Below, in pieces: positions 1-5,306 of a stretch of DNA of 5,631 nucleotides. Position 1 is the first letter of the stretch; every line of letters begins with the position of its first letter. This stretch comes from Actinomycetota bacterium (lineage in GTDB: Bacteria; Actinomycetota; UBA4738), in assembly GCA_005885025.1 (NCBI GenBank), contig VAYC01000111.1:1-5631 (forward strand). The letters are read 5' to 3'. The notes beneath the pieces are model-generated. The model made no database searches and had not been told where the DNA came from. It was given only the letters and a program-made list of their open reading frames with translations. A program made the position numbers and the translations under genes.

Positions 1-661
1 CGGTATTGAACGCTGCCAGTTCGCGACGGGCGGTCATCTCTCGCCGCGCGACCTGCTCGGCTCGCCGCGCCTCCTCTGCCGCCCGGGCCGCCTCCTTGGC
101 AAGCGACCTCGACATGAACCCGGCCACCAGCGCGATGATGAGGTCGATCCCCACCCGGAACGCCACGTTCGCCCACAGGAACGGGTACCGGGCGGCGAAG
201 CGGTTGGCGAGGTACTGCTCCCGGGCGATCTCATTGGCGAGCGTGAGGGCCACGCTGGCGAGCGCACCCTCCAACTGGTACCGAAGCGCTCCCTCCAGCG
301 GGAGGATGTAGACGATCACCCACGTGGAGCCCTTGGGATCGTAGCTGTAGATCCAGGCGAAGGAGAAGATGATGATGGCGTCGAAGAGGAAGGCCGCCAA
401 CCCGAGCTTCTGCAGCGTCCCCAGCGTGCCCGCCCGGCGCCAGATCACGTACACCATCAGGTTCCCGCCCCCGAGCAGCCCGATCAGGGCGTAGGACAGG
501 GCCAGCACGGAGTCAGAGGCGTGGGGTGGGGGACCGGCGTTGGTCTCGAGGATCAGGTAGAAGCCCAGAAAGACGGAGAAGGTGCGGACGAGGATCAGCC
601 CGAGCTCCAGGCGCCTGGCCTGCTCGATCTCTCTGGCGGGATCGGTCGGGGTCGCCCTCAA
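1..661 (-). CDS. Multi-pass membrane sensor-like protein, N-terminal part (3' end outside window)
   Basis: The reading frame opens with TTG at 661 and stays open to the window edge, giving 220 residues. A strong GGGAGG lies 5 nt ahead of the TTG. An in-frame TAG a little further upstream (forward 693-695 region) rules out a long extension, so this start is well supported. Hydrophobic segments fall at about residues 20-38, 51-74, 86-105, 113-122, 130-142 and 162-183, suggesting about five or six membrane passes. Residues 184-220 then form a charged, Ala/Glu/Arg-rich helix (for example AKEAARAAEEARRAEQ) that looks like a cytoplasmic coiled-coil linker. This layout is typical of the input half of actinobacterial-type histidine kinases or GGDEF diguanylate cyclases, and phrases such as LPLEGALRY resemble such sensor regions. 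The output domain is not in the window, so the function remains an inference. It is transcribed away from ffh and is probably not part of that operon. Confidence 0.75.
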   Translation of the reverse strand, partial: MRATPTDPAREIEQARRLELGLILVRTFSVFLGFYLILETNAGPPPHASDSVLALSYALIGLLGGGNLMVYVIWRRAGTLGTLQKLGLAAFLFDAIIIFSFAWIYSYDPKGSTWVIVYILPLEGALRYQLEGALASVALTLANEIAREQYLANRFAARYPFLWANVAFRVGIDLIIALVAGFMSRSLAKEAARAAEEARRAEQVARREMTARRELAAFNT

Positions 662-666
662 CGCCG

Positions 667-672
667 CCTCCC
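667..672 (-). promoter_or_regulatory. Ribosome binding site of the divergent membrane protein
   Basis: On the minus strand this reads GGGAGG, a near-perfect Shine-Dalgarno core. It sits 5 nt before the TTG at 661 and is the main reason for choosing that non-ATG start. Confidence 0.65.
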
Positions 673-673
673 G

Positions 674-679
674 TACAAT
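674..679 (+). promoter_or_regulatory. Possible -10 element for ffh in the divergent intergenic region
   Basis: TACAAT matches the sigma-70-type -10 consensus at five of six positions and lies 44 nt before the ffh ATG, in the 62-bp gap between two divergent genes. No convincing -35 hexamer is visible 16-18 nt upstream, and that stretch already overlaps the start of the minus-strand gene. On the opposite strand TATGCT (699 down to 694) is a weaker -10-like match that could serve the divergent gene. Both are tentative. Confidence 0.3.
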
Positions 680-723
680 GGCCTCTCGCGGCTAGCATAC
701 GGCCGCTCGCTTCGCCAAACCTC

Positions 724-2100
724 ATGTTCGACTCGCTCACCGACCGCCTGAACGGGGTCTTCCGCAAGCTCCGGTCGCGGGGCAAGCTCCATCCGAAACA
801 GGTGGATGCGGCCCTCGCCGACATCCGCACGGCGCTCCTGGAGGCCGATGCGGCCCTCGACGTGGTCGATGATTTCCTGGGGCGGGTTCGGGAGCGGGCG
901 CTCTCGGACGAGGTCATGCGCAGCCTCACACCGGCCCAGCAGGTCATCAAAGTGGTTCGCGACGAGTTGGCGGTGACGCTGGGAGGCGAGCACACGCCGT
1001 TCAAGCTGCCCGGTGCGAACCCGGTCGTGATCATGATGGCCGGCGTCCAGGGGTCGGGAAAGACCACGCATTGCGCGAAGCTGGCGCTTCACCTGAAGGA
1101 GAAGGGACGGCAGCCGCTCCTGGTCGCAGCGGACCTGCAACGTCCGGCAGCGATCGAGCAGCTGTTCACGCTCGGCGGTGAGATCGGCGTCCCTGTGGTC
1201 TCCGAAGGCAATCGGCCGGAGAAGGTCGCGAAGGCCGCGATGAAGCAGGCGGTCCGAGAGGGACGGAACGTCGTGATCGTGGACACGGCGGGCCGCTTGC
1301 ACGTGGATCCCGACATGATGCGAGAGGCTCGCCGGGTGAAGGAGGCGGTGCGCCCTCACCACGTCCTCATGGCGTGCGACGCGATGACCGGCCAGGACGC
1401 CGTCGTCCAAGCGCGTGCCTTCATGCAAGAGATCGACGTGACCGGGTTCGTCCTCACGAAGCTGGACGGCGACTCGCGCGGCGGGGCCGCGCTTTCCATC
1501 ACGCACGCCACCGGTCGGCCCATCTTCTTCGCAGGCACGGGGGAGAAGGTGTCGGACCTCGAACCGTTCTATCCCGACCGCATGGCCTCGCGGATCCTCG
1601 GTATGGGCGACGTCATGACGCTCATCGAGAAGGCCGAGAAGGAGATGGATCAGGAGCAGGCTCAGGAAGCCGCCGAGAAGATGGCCCGGGCGGAGTTCAC
1701 GCTCGAGGACTTCCTCGAGCAGATGCGGCAAGTCAGGAAGCTGGGCCCCATCCAGGACCTCCTCGCGATGCTGCCGGGGGTTCCGGGGGCGAAGCAACAG
1801 CTCAAGGACGTCCAGGTCGACGAAGGGGAGATGGCCCGGACGGAAGCGATCATCTGCTCGATGACGCGGGAGGAGCGGCGCAACCCCAGTATCATCGGCG
1901 GCAGCCGACGCCTCCGGATCGCCCGCGGGTCGGGTACGACGACGGCAGAGGTGAATGGCCTGATCAAGCAGTTCACGCAGGCCCGGAAGATGATGAAGAC
2001 CATGATGGGGATGGCCGGGTTCGGCGGCCGGGGCCTCAAGGGGCCCAAAGGCTTGAAGCTGCCGAAGCTCCCCCCAGGCATCGGGTCGCCGGGCACGTAA
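724..2100 (+). CDS. ffh: Signal recognition particle GTPase Ffh (SRP54)
   Basis: Ffh binds signal sequences emerging from the ribosome, forms the SRP with its small RNA, and docks through GTP-dependent pairing with FtsY at the membrane. The 458-residue product has the normal length and domain order. The N domain spans about 1-90. The G domain has the P-loop GVQGSGKTT at 107-115, VAADLQRPAAIEQL, DTAGR at 187-191, TKLDGDSRGG at 245-254 and GTGEK at 271-275. The M domain runs from about 290 and includes the SRP RNA-binding segment SRRLRIARGSG (394-404), followed by a Met-rich helix around KMMKTMMGM. The ATG at 724 gives the canonical N-terminus MFDSLTDRLNGVF; the frame is open further upstream to 526 but that stretch is not Ffh-like. 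No clear Shine-Dalgarno precedes the ATG. P-loop residues H116 and C117 are a slightly unusual variant of a tolerant part of the motif. No SRP RNA gene was seen nearby. Confidence 0.97.
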   Translation: MFDSLTDRLNGVFRKLRSRGKLHPKQVDAALADIRTALLEADAALDVVDDFLGRVRERALSDEVMRSLTPAQQVIKVVRDELAVTLGGEHTPFKLPGANPVVIMMAGVQGSGKTTHCAKLALHLKEKGRQPLLVAADLQRPAAIEQLFTLGGEIGVPVVSEGNRPEKVAKAAMKQAVREGRNVVIVDTAGRLHVDPDMMREARRVKEAVRPHHVLMACDAMTGQDAVVQARAFMQEIDVTGFVLTKLDGDSRGGAALSITHATGRPIFFAGTGEKVSDLEPFYPDRMASRILGMGDVMTLIEKAEKEMDQEQAQEAAEKMARAEFTLEDFLEQMRQVRKLGPIQDLLAMLPGVPGAKQQLKDVQVDEGEMARTEAIICSMTREERRNPSIIGGSRRLRIARGSGTTTAEVNGLIKQFTQARKMMKTMMGMAGFGGRGLKGPKGLKLPKLPPGIGSPGT

Positions 2101-2112
2101 GTCGCCGAAGTA

Positions 2113-2127
2113 GCGGGACGTCCCCGC
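2113..2127 (+). other. Small GC hairpin between ffh and rpsP
   Basis: GCGGG (2113-2117) can pair with CCCGC (2123-2127) across a 5-nt loop, and GGGACGTCCC (2115-2124) is a perfect palindrome. There is no T tract after it, so it is not a standard intrinsic terminator. It ends 8 nt before the rpsP ribosome binding site. A regulatory role is speculative, since short GC stems arise easily in such DNA. Confidence 0.3.
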
Positions 2128-2135
2128 CGGCCGAG

Positions 2136-2143
2136 AAAGGAAG
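2136..2143 (+). promoter_or_regulatory. Ribosome binding site of rpsP
   Basis: AAAGGAAG closely resembles the anti-Shine-Dalgarno complement AAAGGAGG and stands 8 nt before the ATG at 2152. It supports that start codon. Confidence 0.6.
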
Positions 2144-2151
2144 AACGAGTT

Positions 2152-2451
2152 ATGGTCAAGATCAGGTTGATGCGGAGGGGCGCGGCCAAGCGGCCTTCCT
2201 ACCGCGTCGTGGTGTCGGATTCCCGCAGTCCCCGCGACGGGCGGTTCATAGAGAACATCGGGAGGTATCAACCGATGTCCGACCCGTCGCTCATCGAGAT
2301 CGACGAAGGTCGCGCCCTGTACTGGCTTTCGCACGGGGCCCAGCCCACCGAGCAGGTGGCGGTTCTGCTGAAGCGGCAGGGCATCTGGGACAAGTTCGAG
2401 TCCACGAAGGGGCCGAAGCCCGCCCGGAAGAAGGGGAACGCGGAGTCCTGA
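2152..2451 (+). CDS. rpsP: 30S ribosomal protein bS16
   Basis: bS16 is a small-subunit protein that stabilises 16S rRNA folding during 30S assembly. The 99-residue product has the family signature from its first residue: MVKIRLMRRGAAKRPSYRVV, then DSRSPRDGRFIENIGRYQP (about 23-41), followed by the region with YWLSHGAQPTEQV (about 62-74). The tail is basic (KGPKPARKKG), as is common. Length fits the family's normal 80-150. It is followed after only 2 nt by the KH-domain gene, the arrangement common in Gram-positive-type bacteria. A hairpin and a good ribosome binding site precede it. Confidence 0.97.
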   Translation: MVKIRLMRRGAAKRPSYRVVVSDSRSPRDGRFIENIGRYQPMSDPSLIEIDEGRALYWLSHGAQPTEQVAVLLKRQGIWDKFESTKGPKPARKKGNAES

Positions 2452-2453
2452 CG

Positions 2454-2690
2454 ATGACCGTCAAGGAGGTCCTCGAGTACATCGCCCGGAACCTCGTGGA
2501 CGACCCCGATGCGGTTTCGGTCACCGAAACGACAGGCGAGGGGTCGGTGGTCCTGAGGCTCTCGGTTGCGGCCGAGGACATGGGGAAGGTCATCGGAAGG
2601 CAAGGCCGAACGGCCCGTGCCATCCGGGATGTCATGCGGGCCGCGGGCACGAAGGCGGGCGTCGCCACGGTCGTCGAGATCGTGGGGTGA
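2454..2690 (+). CDS. khpA: KH-domain RNA-binding protein KhpA
   Basis: This 78-residue protein is a single KH domain. The signature is GKVIGRQGRTARAIR (44-58), with the RNA-gripping GXXG loop as G48-R49-Q50-G51. The N-terminal helix VLEYIARNLVDDP (6-18) and the closing strand VATVVEIVG are typical of the YlqC/KhpA family. KhpA proteins bind RNA and, in firmicutes studied so far, pair with KhpB (Jag/EloR) to influence cell elongation and division; that partner is not in this window. The ATG lies 2 nt after the rpsP stop, and GGAG at 2442-2445 inside the end of rpsP provides a ribosome binding site with 8-nt spacing. Its stop overlaps the rimM start, so the genes are probably translationally coupled. 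The position between rpsP and rimM is diagnostic for this gene. Confidence 0.93.
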   Translation: MTVKEVLEYIARNLVDDPDAVSVTETTGEGSVVLRLSVAAEDMGKVIGRQGRTARAIRDVMRAAGTKAGVATVVEIVG

Positions 2691-3205
2691 GCGACCGTCC
2701 GCGCTATGTCGCGGTGGGGCGGATCGCGCGGGCCCACGGCGTGCGAGGAGAGGTCGCGGTCCTGCCGCTCACCCAAGTCGGGTCCAGGTTCGAACGAGGG
2801 TCCAGGCTGCTGGCGGGTGAGGGCGAAGACCGGCCGATGGTCGTTGCGTCCTCTCGGCCCCACCGGGATCGGATGCTCGTGTTCTTCGAGGGGATCAAGG
2901 ACCGTGACGCGGCCGAAGCCTTGCAGGGCACGTATCTGTTCGTCCCGGCCACCGCGGTTCCCCTGCTGCCCGAGGGCGAGTTCTGGCCGCATGAGTTGAT
3001 CGGGTGCGAGGTGATCATCGACGGAGGCAAGACACTCGGCCGGCTCCGCGAAGTGATCCATACGCCGGCGAACGACGTGTGGTCGGTCCAGGGCGATGAC
3101 GGGACGGAGATCCTGGTGCCGGCCCTCAAGGACGTCGTGAGAGACGTGGATGTGGAGACTCGGCGCATCGTGGTCCGGGAGGTCCCCGGGCTGACCGTCC
3201 CGTGA
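2687..3205 (+). CDS. rimM: Ribosome maturation factor RimM
   Basis: RimM helps mature the 3' (head) domain of the 30S subunit and binds ribosomal protein uS19. The 172-residue product has normal length and two beta-barrel domains. The N-terminal domain opens with YVAVGRIARAHGVRGEV (7-23), the family signature. The C-terminal PRC-barrel starts near FWPHELIGCEV (99-109) and contains GRLREV, NDVWSVQ, EILVPALKDVVRDVD and a final IVVREVPG. The start is GTG in the overlap GTGA, shared with the khpA stop; this gives the expected N-terminus and no better start is visible. The gene's own stop overlaps the trmD GTG in the same way, so expression of khpA, rimM and trmD is likely coupled. Confidence 0.95.
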   Translation: MSDRPRYVAVGRIARAHGVRGEVAVLPLTQVGSRFERGSRLLAGEGEDRPMVVASSRPHRDRMLVFFEGIKDRDAAEALQGTYLFVPATAVPLLPEGEFWPHELIGCEVIIDGGKTLGRLREVIHTPANDVWSVQGDDGTEILVPALKDVVRDVDVETRRIVVREVPGLTVP

Positions 3206-3966
3206 CCGAAGCCGAGCCGGCCGGGGCTGGTTCGACCCGTTCGCCTTCGGCGCGCATCCGCGTCGATATCCTCACGCTGTTCCCCGGGATCTTCCGAAGT
3301 CCGCTCCGGGAGAGCCTCCTCGGCCGAGCCATCGACAGCGGGCTCGTCGACGTGCGGGTCCACGACATCCGTGAGCACACTGAGGACAAGCACCGCCAGG
3401 CCGACGACTACGCCTTTGGGGGAGGGCCCGGGATGGTCTTGAAGCCCGGGCCCATCTTCGAGACGGTGGAGTCCCTGGGAGAGGGGCCGAAGCGGATCGT
3501 TCTCCTCTCGGCGTCCGGCCGGCGGCTCGACCAGGAGCTCGTGCGGGAGCTGGGCCGGGGACGCTGGTTGGTCCTGATCTGCGGCCGGTACGAGGGGGTC
3601 GACGAGCGCGTGGCCACCGGCCTCCCGGCTGAGGAGGTCTCCATCGGCGATTTCGTCCTGGCCGGCGGGGAGGTGGCGGCGCTCGCGCTGCTGGAGGCGG
3701 TGACGCGGCTCGTGCCCGGCGTGGTCGGGAACGAAGAGTCTTTGTCGTCGGAGTCGTTCGAGGAGGGGATCCTCGACTCTCCGCATTACACCCGTCCCCG
3801 GGAGTTCCGCGGGATGGCGGTCCCGGAGGAGCTGCTGTCGGGCGATCATGCCCGAATCGAACAATGGCGCCGGCGAGCGGCCGTGGAGAAGACCCGGCGG
3901 AATCGGCCGGACCTCCTGCCCGACGAAGACCAACCCCCCGGCCCCTCAGCTGAGCGGGGGCTTTAG
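3202..3966 (+). CDS. trmD: tRNA (guanine-N1)-methyltransferase TrmD
   Basis: TrmD transfers a methyl group from S-adenosylmethionine to G37 of tRNAs, next to the anticodon, preventing +1 frameshifts. The 254-residue protein has the SPOUT trefoil-knot features: YAFGGGPGMVLKP (70-82), CGRYEGVDERV (127-137) and SIGDFVLAGGE (147-157). R136 of DER and D150 of IGD occupy the positions of the catalytic Arg and Asp known from the E. coli and Haemophilus enzymes. LDSPHYTRP (191-199) is the conserved C-terminal linker and tRNA-binding segment. The family core begins at RVDILTLFPGIF (about residue 20), so there is an N-terminal extension of about 18 Ala/Ser/Glu-rich residues. No ATG, GTG or TTG lies closer to the core, so the GTG at 3202, overlapping the rimM stop, is the only conventional start. 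The last codons overlap a hairpin described separately. Confidence 0.96.
   Translation: MTEAEPAGAGSTRSPSARIRVDILTLFPGIFRSPLRESLLGRAIDSGLVDVRVHDIREHTEDKHRQADDYAFGGGPGMVLKPGPIFETVESLGEGPKRIVLLSASGRRLDQELVRELGRGRWLVLICGRYEGVDERVATGLPAEEVSIGDFVLAGGEVAALALLEAVTRLVPGVVGNEESLSSESFEEGILDSPHYTRPREFRGMAVPEELLSGDHARIEQWRRRAAVEKTRRNRPDLLPDEDQPPGPSAERGL
3935..3964 (+). terminator. Terminator-like hairpin at the end of trmD (weak)
   Basis: CCCCCG (3935-3940) pairs perfectly with CGGGGG (3955-3960). Inside, CTC (3945-3947) can pair with GAG (3952-3954) around an AGCT loop. The stem is followed by C and then TTT, so it resembles an intrinsic terminator with a very short T tract. It lies inside the last codons of trmD. 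An alternative fold overlaps it: GGCCCCT (3940-3946) with AGGGGCC (3970-3976), 7 bp. It could lower read-through from trmD into rplS, but the short T tract makes strong termination doubtful. Confidence 0.4.
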
Positions 3967-3987
3967 GGGAGGGGCCTGAAAATCCGA

Positions 3988-3996
3988 TGCTATGAT
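3988..3996 (+). promoter_or_regulatory. Extended -10 promoter motif ahead of rplS
   Basis: TGCTATGAT combines the TGn extension with TATGAT, five of six matches to the -10 consensus. It stands out in a short AT-richer island between trmD and rplS. A -35 hexamer at the usual distance is not convincing, but extended -10 promoters can do without one. Transcription would begin near 4003, leaving a leader of about 35 nt before rplS. It suggests that rplS and lepB may be transcribed separately from trmD. Confidence 0.45.
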
Positions 3997-4037
3997 GGGC
4001 CACCGCACCCACACCTAGCTGCGTAAGAAGCCGCGTA

Positions 4038-4442
4038 ATGAACAAGGTCGACCTCGTCGAAAAGCCGCGCCTGCGCGAAGACGTCCCCGATTTCCGGCCG
4101 GGCGATACCGTGCGAGTACACGCGCGTGTCGCAGAGGCCGGACGCGAGCGGATCCAGGTCTTCCAAGGCCTGGTCATCCGGCGGCGGGGAGGCGGGCTTC
4201 GAGAGACCTTCACCGTGCGGAAGGTGTCCTTCGGGGTGGGGGTGGAGAGGACGTTCCCGTTGCATTCGCCAACCATCGCCAAGGTCGAACTGGTAGCGCG
4301 GGGCAAGGTTCGCAGGGCGAAGCTCTACTACCTCCGAGAACGCCGCGGAAAGAAGGCCCGCATCAAGGAACGGCGCGAGGGGGCGCCGGCCCAGGAGGGC
4401 TTCGACCAGCCTGACGAGGGAGCCGGGCCGGAGCAGGCATAG
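4038..4442 (+). CDS. rplS: 50S ribosomal protein bL19
   Basis: bL19 sits at the interface of the two ribosomal subunits and contributes to an intersubunit bridge. The 134-residue product shows the family core: FRPGDTVRVHARV (19-31), RIQVFQGLVIRRRG (38-51), TFTVRKVSFGVGVERTFPLH (57-76), and SPTIAKVELV followed by RGKVRRAKLYYLRERRGKKA (88-107). The family usually ends close to the IKER at 109-112. Here about 22 acidic, Gly/Pro-rich residues follow (GAPAQEGFDQPDEGAGPEQA), an extra tail of a kind seen in some GC-rich lineages. The ATG at 4038 gives the normal N-terminus; AAGAAG at 4025-4030 is only a modest ribosome binding site. lepB begins 2 nt after the stop. Confidence 0.96.
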   Translation: MNKVDLVEKPRLREDVPDFRPGDTVRVHARVAEAGRERIQVFQGLVIRRRGGGLRETFTVRKVSFGVGVERTFPLHSPTIAKVELVARGKVRRAKLYYLRERRGKKARIKERREGAPAQEGFDQPDEGAGPEQA

Positions 4443-4444
4443 CG

Positions 4445-5254
4445 ATGGGACCCGGAACGTACCCAGACCCCGAGGAAGAGGACCGGGCGCCCAGGCCTTC
4501 CGATGGTTCCATCGGTGCCAGGCCCGCGACCGTCGGGCCGGCAGACATATGGGCGACCGAGGATTCCCCGACTTCCACGCAGACCACGGACCCCTCTGCC
4601 GCTCAGAGCGCCGAGCCATGGCGCACGGGGACCAAAGCGCAGGCCGACGAAAAGGGCGGGCGCGGCTTCGCCTTCCTGCGGGAGCTTCCATTCCTGCTCC
4701 TCGTGGCGTTCCTCCTGGCGCTTCTCATCAAGACCTTCGTCGTCCAGGCGTTCTACATCCCGTCCGAGTCGATGGAGCCCACCCTGAACGTGGGGGACCG
4801 CGTCCTGGTGAACAAGGTGGTGTACCACCTCCACCCGCCCCGCCGAGGCGACGTCATCGTGTTCGCCGATCCCAACCCCGCAGTCCAGCCCCACCGGAAC
4901 CCGCTGTCGGCTTTCTGGCACTGGCTCACCGAGGGACTGGGGGTTTCCACCAGCCCCGAGAAGGACTTCATCAAGCGGGTGATCGGCCTCCCAGGAGATC
5001 TCGTGGAGTGCAAGGGCGGAGCGGTGTTGATCAATGGCACACCGCTCAATGAGCCCTACATCAAGGTGAAGGACGACCGCCCGTGTGGTCCCTACAAGGT
5101 CCCGACGGACAAACTCTTCGTCATGGGCGACAACCGTCTGAACTCGCGCGACTCACGATACGGTTTGGGCTTCATTCCTTATGACAAGGTCATCGGTCGG
5201 GCCTTCGTGATCATCTGGCCCCCTTCGCGGATGGGGTGGCTGCGGGGGTCCTAG
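4445..5254 (+). CDS. lepB: Type I signal peptidase LepB
   Basis: LepB is a membrane serine protease that cuts signal peptides from exported proteins on the outer face of the cytoplasmic membrane. The 269-residue product has one transmembrane helix at about 81-101. The active site follows directly: IPSESMEPTL (105-114) with nucleophile S109, and KRVIGLPGD (177-185) with general base K177. GDVIVF and MGDNRLNSRDSR are the other conserved boxes, and the end GRAFVIIWPPSRMGWL is typical of actinobacterial-type enzymes. A Trp-containing insert of about 35 residues lies between GDVIVF and K177, as in related lineages. Residues 1-70 form a hydrophilic, Pro/Thr/Glu-rich tail before the helix, probably cytoplasmic and disordered. 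GGAG at 4430-4433 lies 11 nt before the ATG. Close spacing with rplS suggests cotranscription. Confidence 0.96.
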   Translation: MGPGTYPDPEEEDRAPRPSDGSIGARPATVGPADIWATEDSPTSTQTTDPSAAQSAEPWRTGTKAQADEKGGRGFAFLRELPFLLLVAFLLALLIKTFVVQAFYIPSESMEPTLNVGDRVLVNKVVYHLHPPRRGDVIVFADPNPAVQPHRNPLSAFWHWLTEGLGVSTSPEKDFIKRVIGLPGDLVECKGGAVLINGTPLNEPYIKVKDDRPCGPYKVPTDKLFVMGDNRLNSRDSRYGLGFIPYDKVIGRAFVIIWPPSRMGWLRGS

Positions 5255-5267
5255 CGTCGGCGCCCGT

Positions 5268-5285
5268 GACCGCGGTCGCATGCGA
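5268..5285. repeat. Two overlapping palindromes in the lepB-rnhB gap
   Basis: GACCGCGGTC (5268-5277) and TCGCATGCGA (5276-5285) are each perfect 10-bp palindromes sharing two bases. They lie in the 52-bp gap after the lepB stop. They might form small alternative hairpins or a protein-binding site, or be chance in GC-rich DNA. There is no T tract to suggest termination. Confidence 0.35.
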
Positions 5286-5288
5286 GCA

Positions 5289-5294
5289 GGGAGG
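5289..5294 (+). promoter_or_regulatory. Ribosome binding site of rnhB
   Basis: GGGAGG is a strong Shine-Dalgarno match 12 nt before the ATG at 5307. The spacing is on the long side, but the earlier in-frame ATG at 5280 has nothing comparable, so this site favours 5307. Confidence 0.45.
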
Positions 5295-5306
5295 ATCGGC
5301 CGGCAG

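Noticed and set aside
6..311. Plus-strand frame of 101 residues at the left edge
   Set aside because: Ala/Arg/Ser-rich translation opposite the better supported membrane protein, with no ribosome binding site or family resemblance.
526..723. Upstream extension of ffh to an earlier ATG
   Set aside because: The extra 66 residues are Arg/Pro-rich and unlike Ffh, and overlap the divergent gene. The ATG at 724 yields the canonical N-terminus.
658..2334. A 558-residue open frame on the minus strand covering ffh and part of rpsP
   Set aside because: It is in codon register with ffh. Antisense stops would require TTA, CTA or TCA codons in ffh, which are rare in such GC-rich DNA, so a long empty frame is expected. 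The translation has no recognisable domain, and the plus-strand proteins are certain.
1374..2453. Long plus-strand frame running from inside ffh to the start of khpA
   Set aside because: Only its last 79 codons (2454-2690) are a real gene, khpA. The upstream part is an Arg/Gly/Pro-rich out-of-frame reading of ffh and rpsP.
2704..4306. Large minus-strand frames across rimM, trmD and rplS
   Set aside because: Low-complexity Arg/Pro/Ser translations opposite clearly conserved plus-strand genes; products of base composition.
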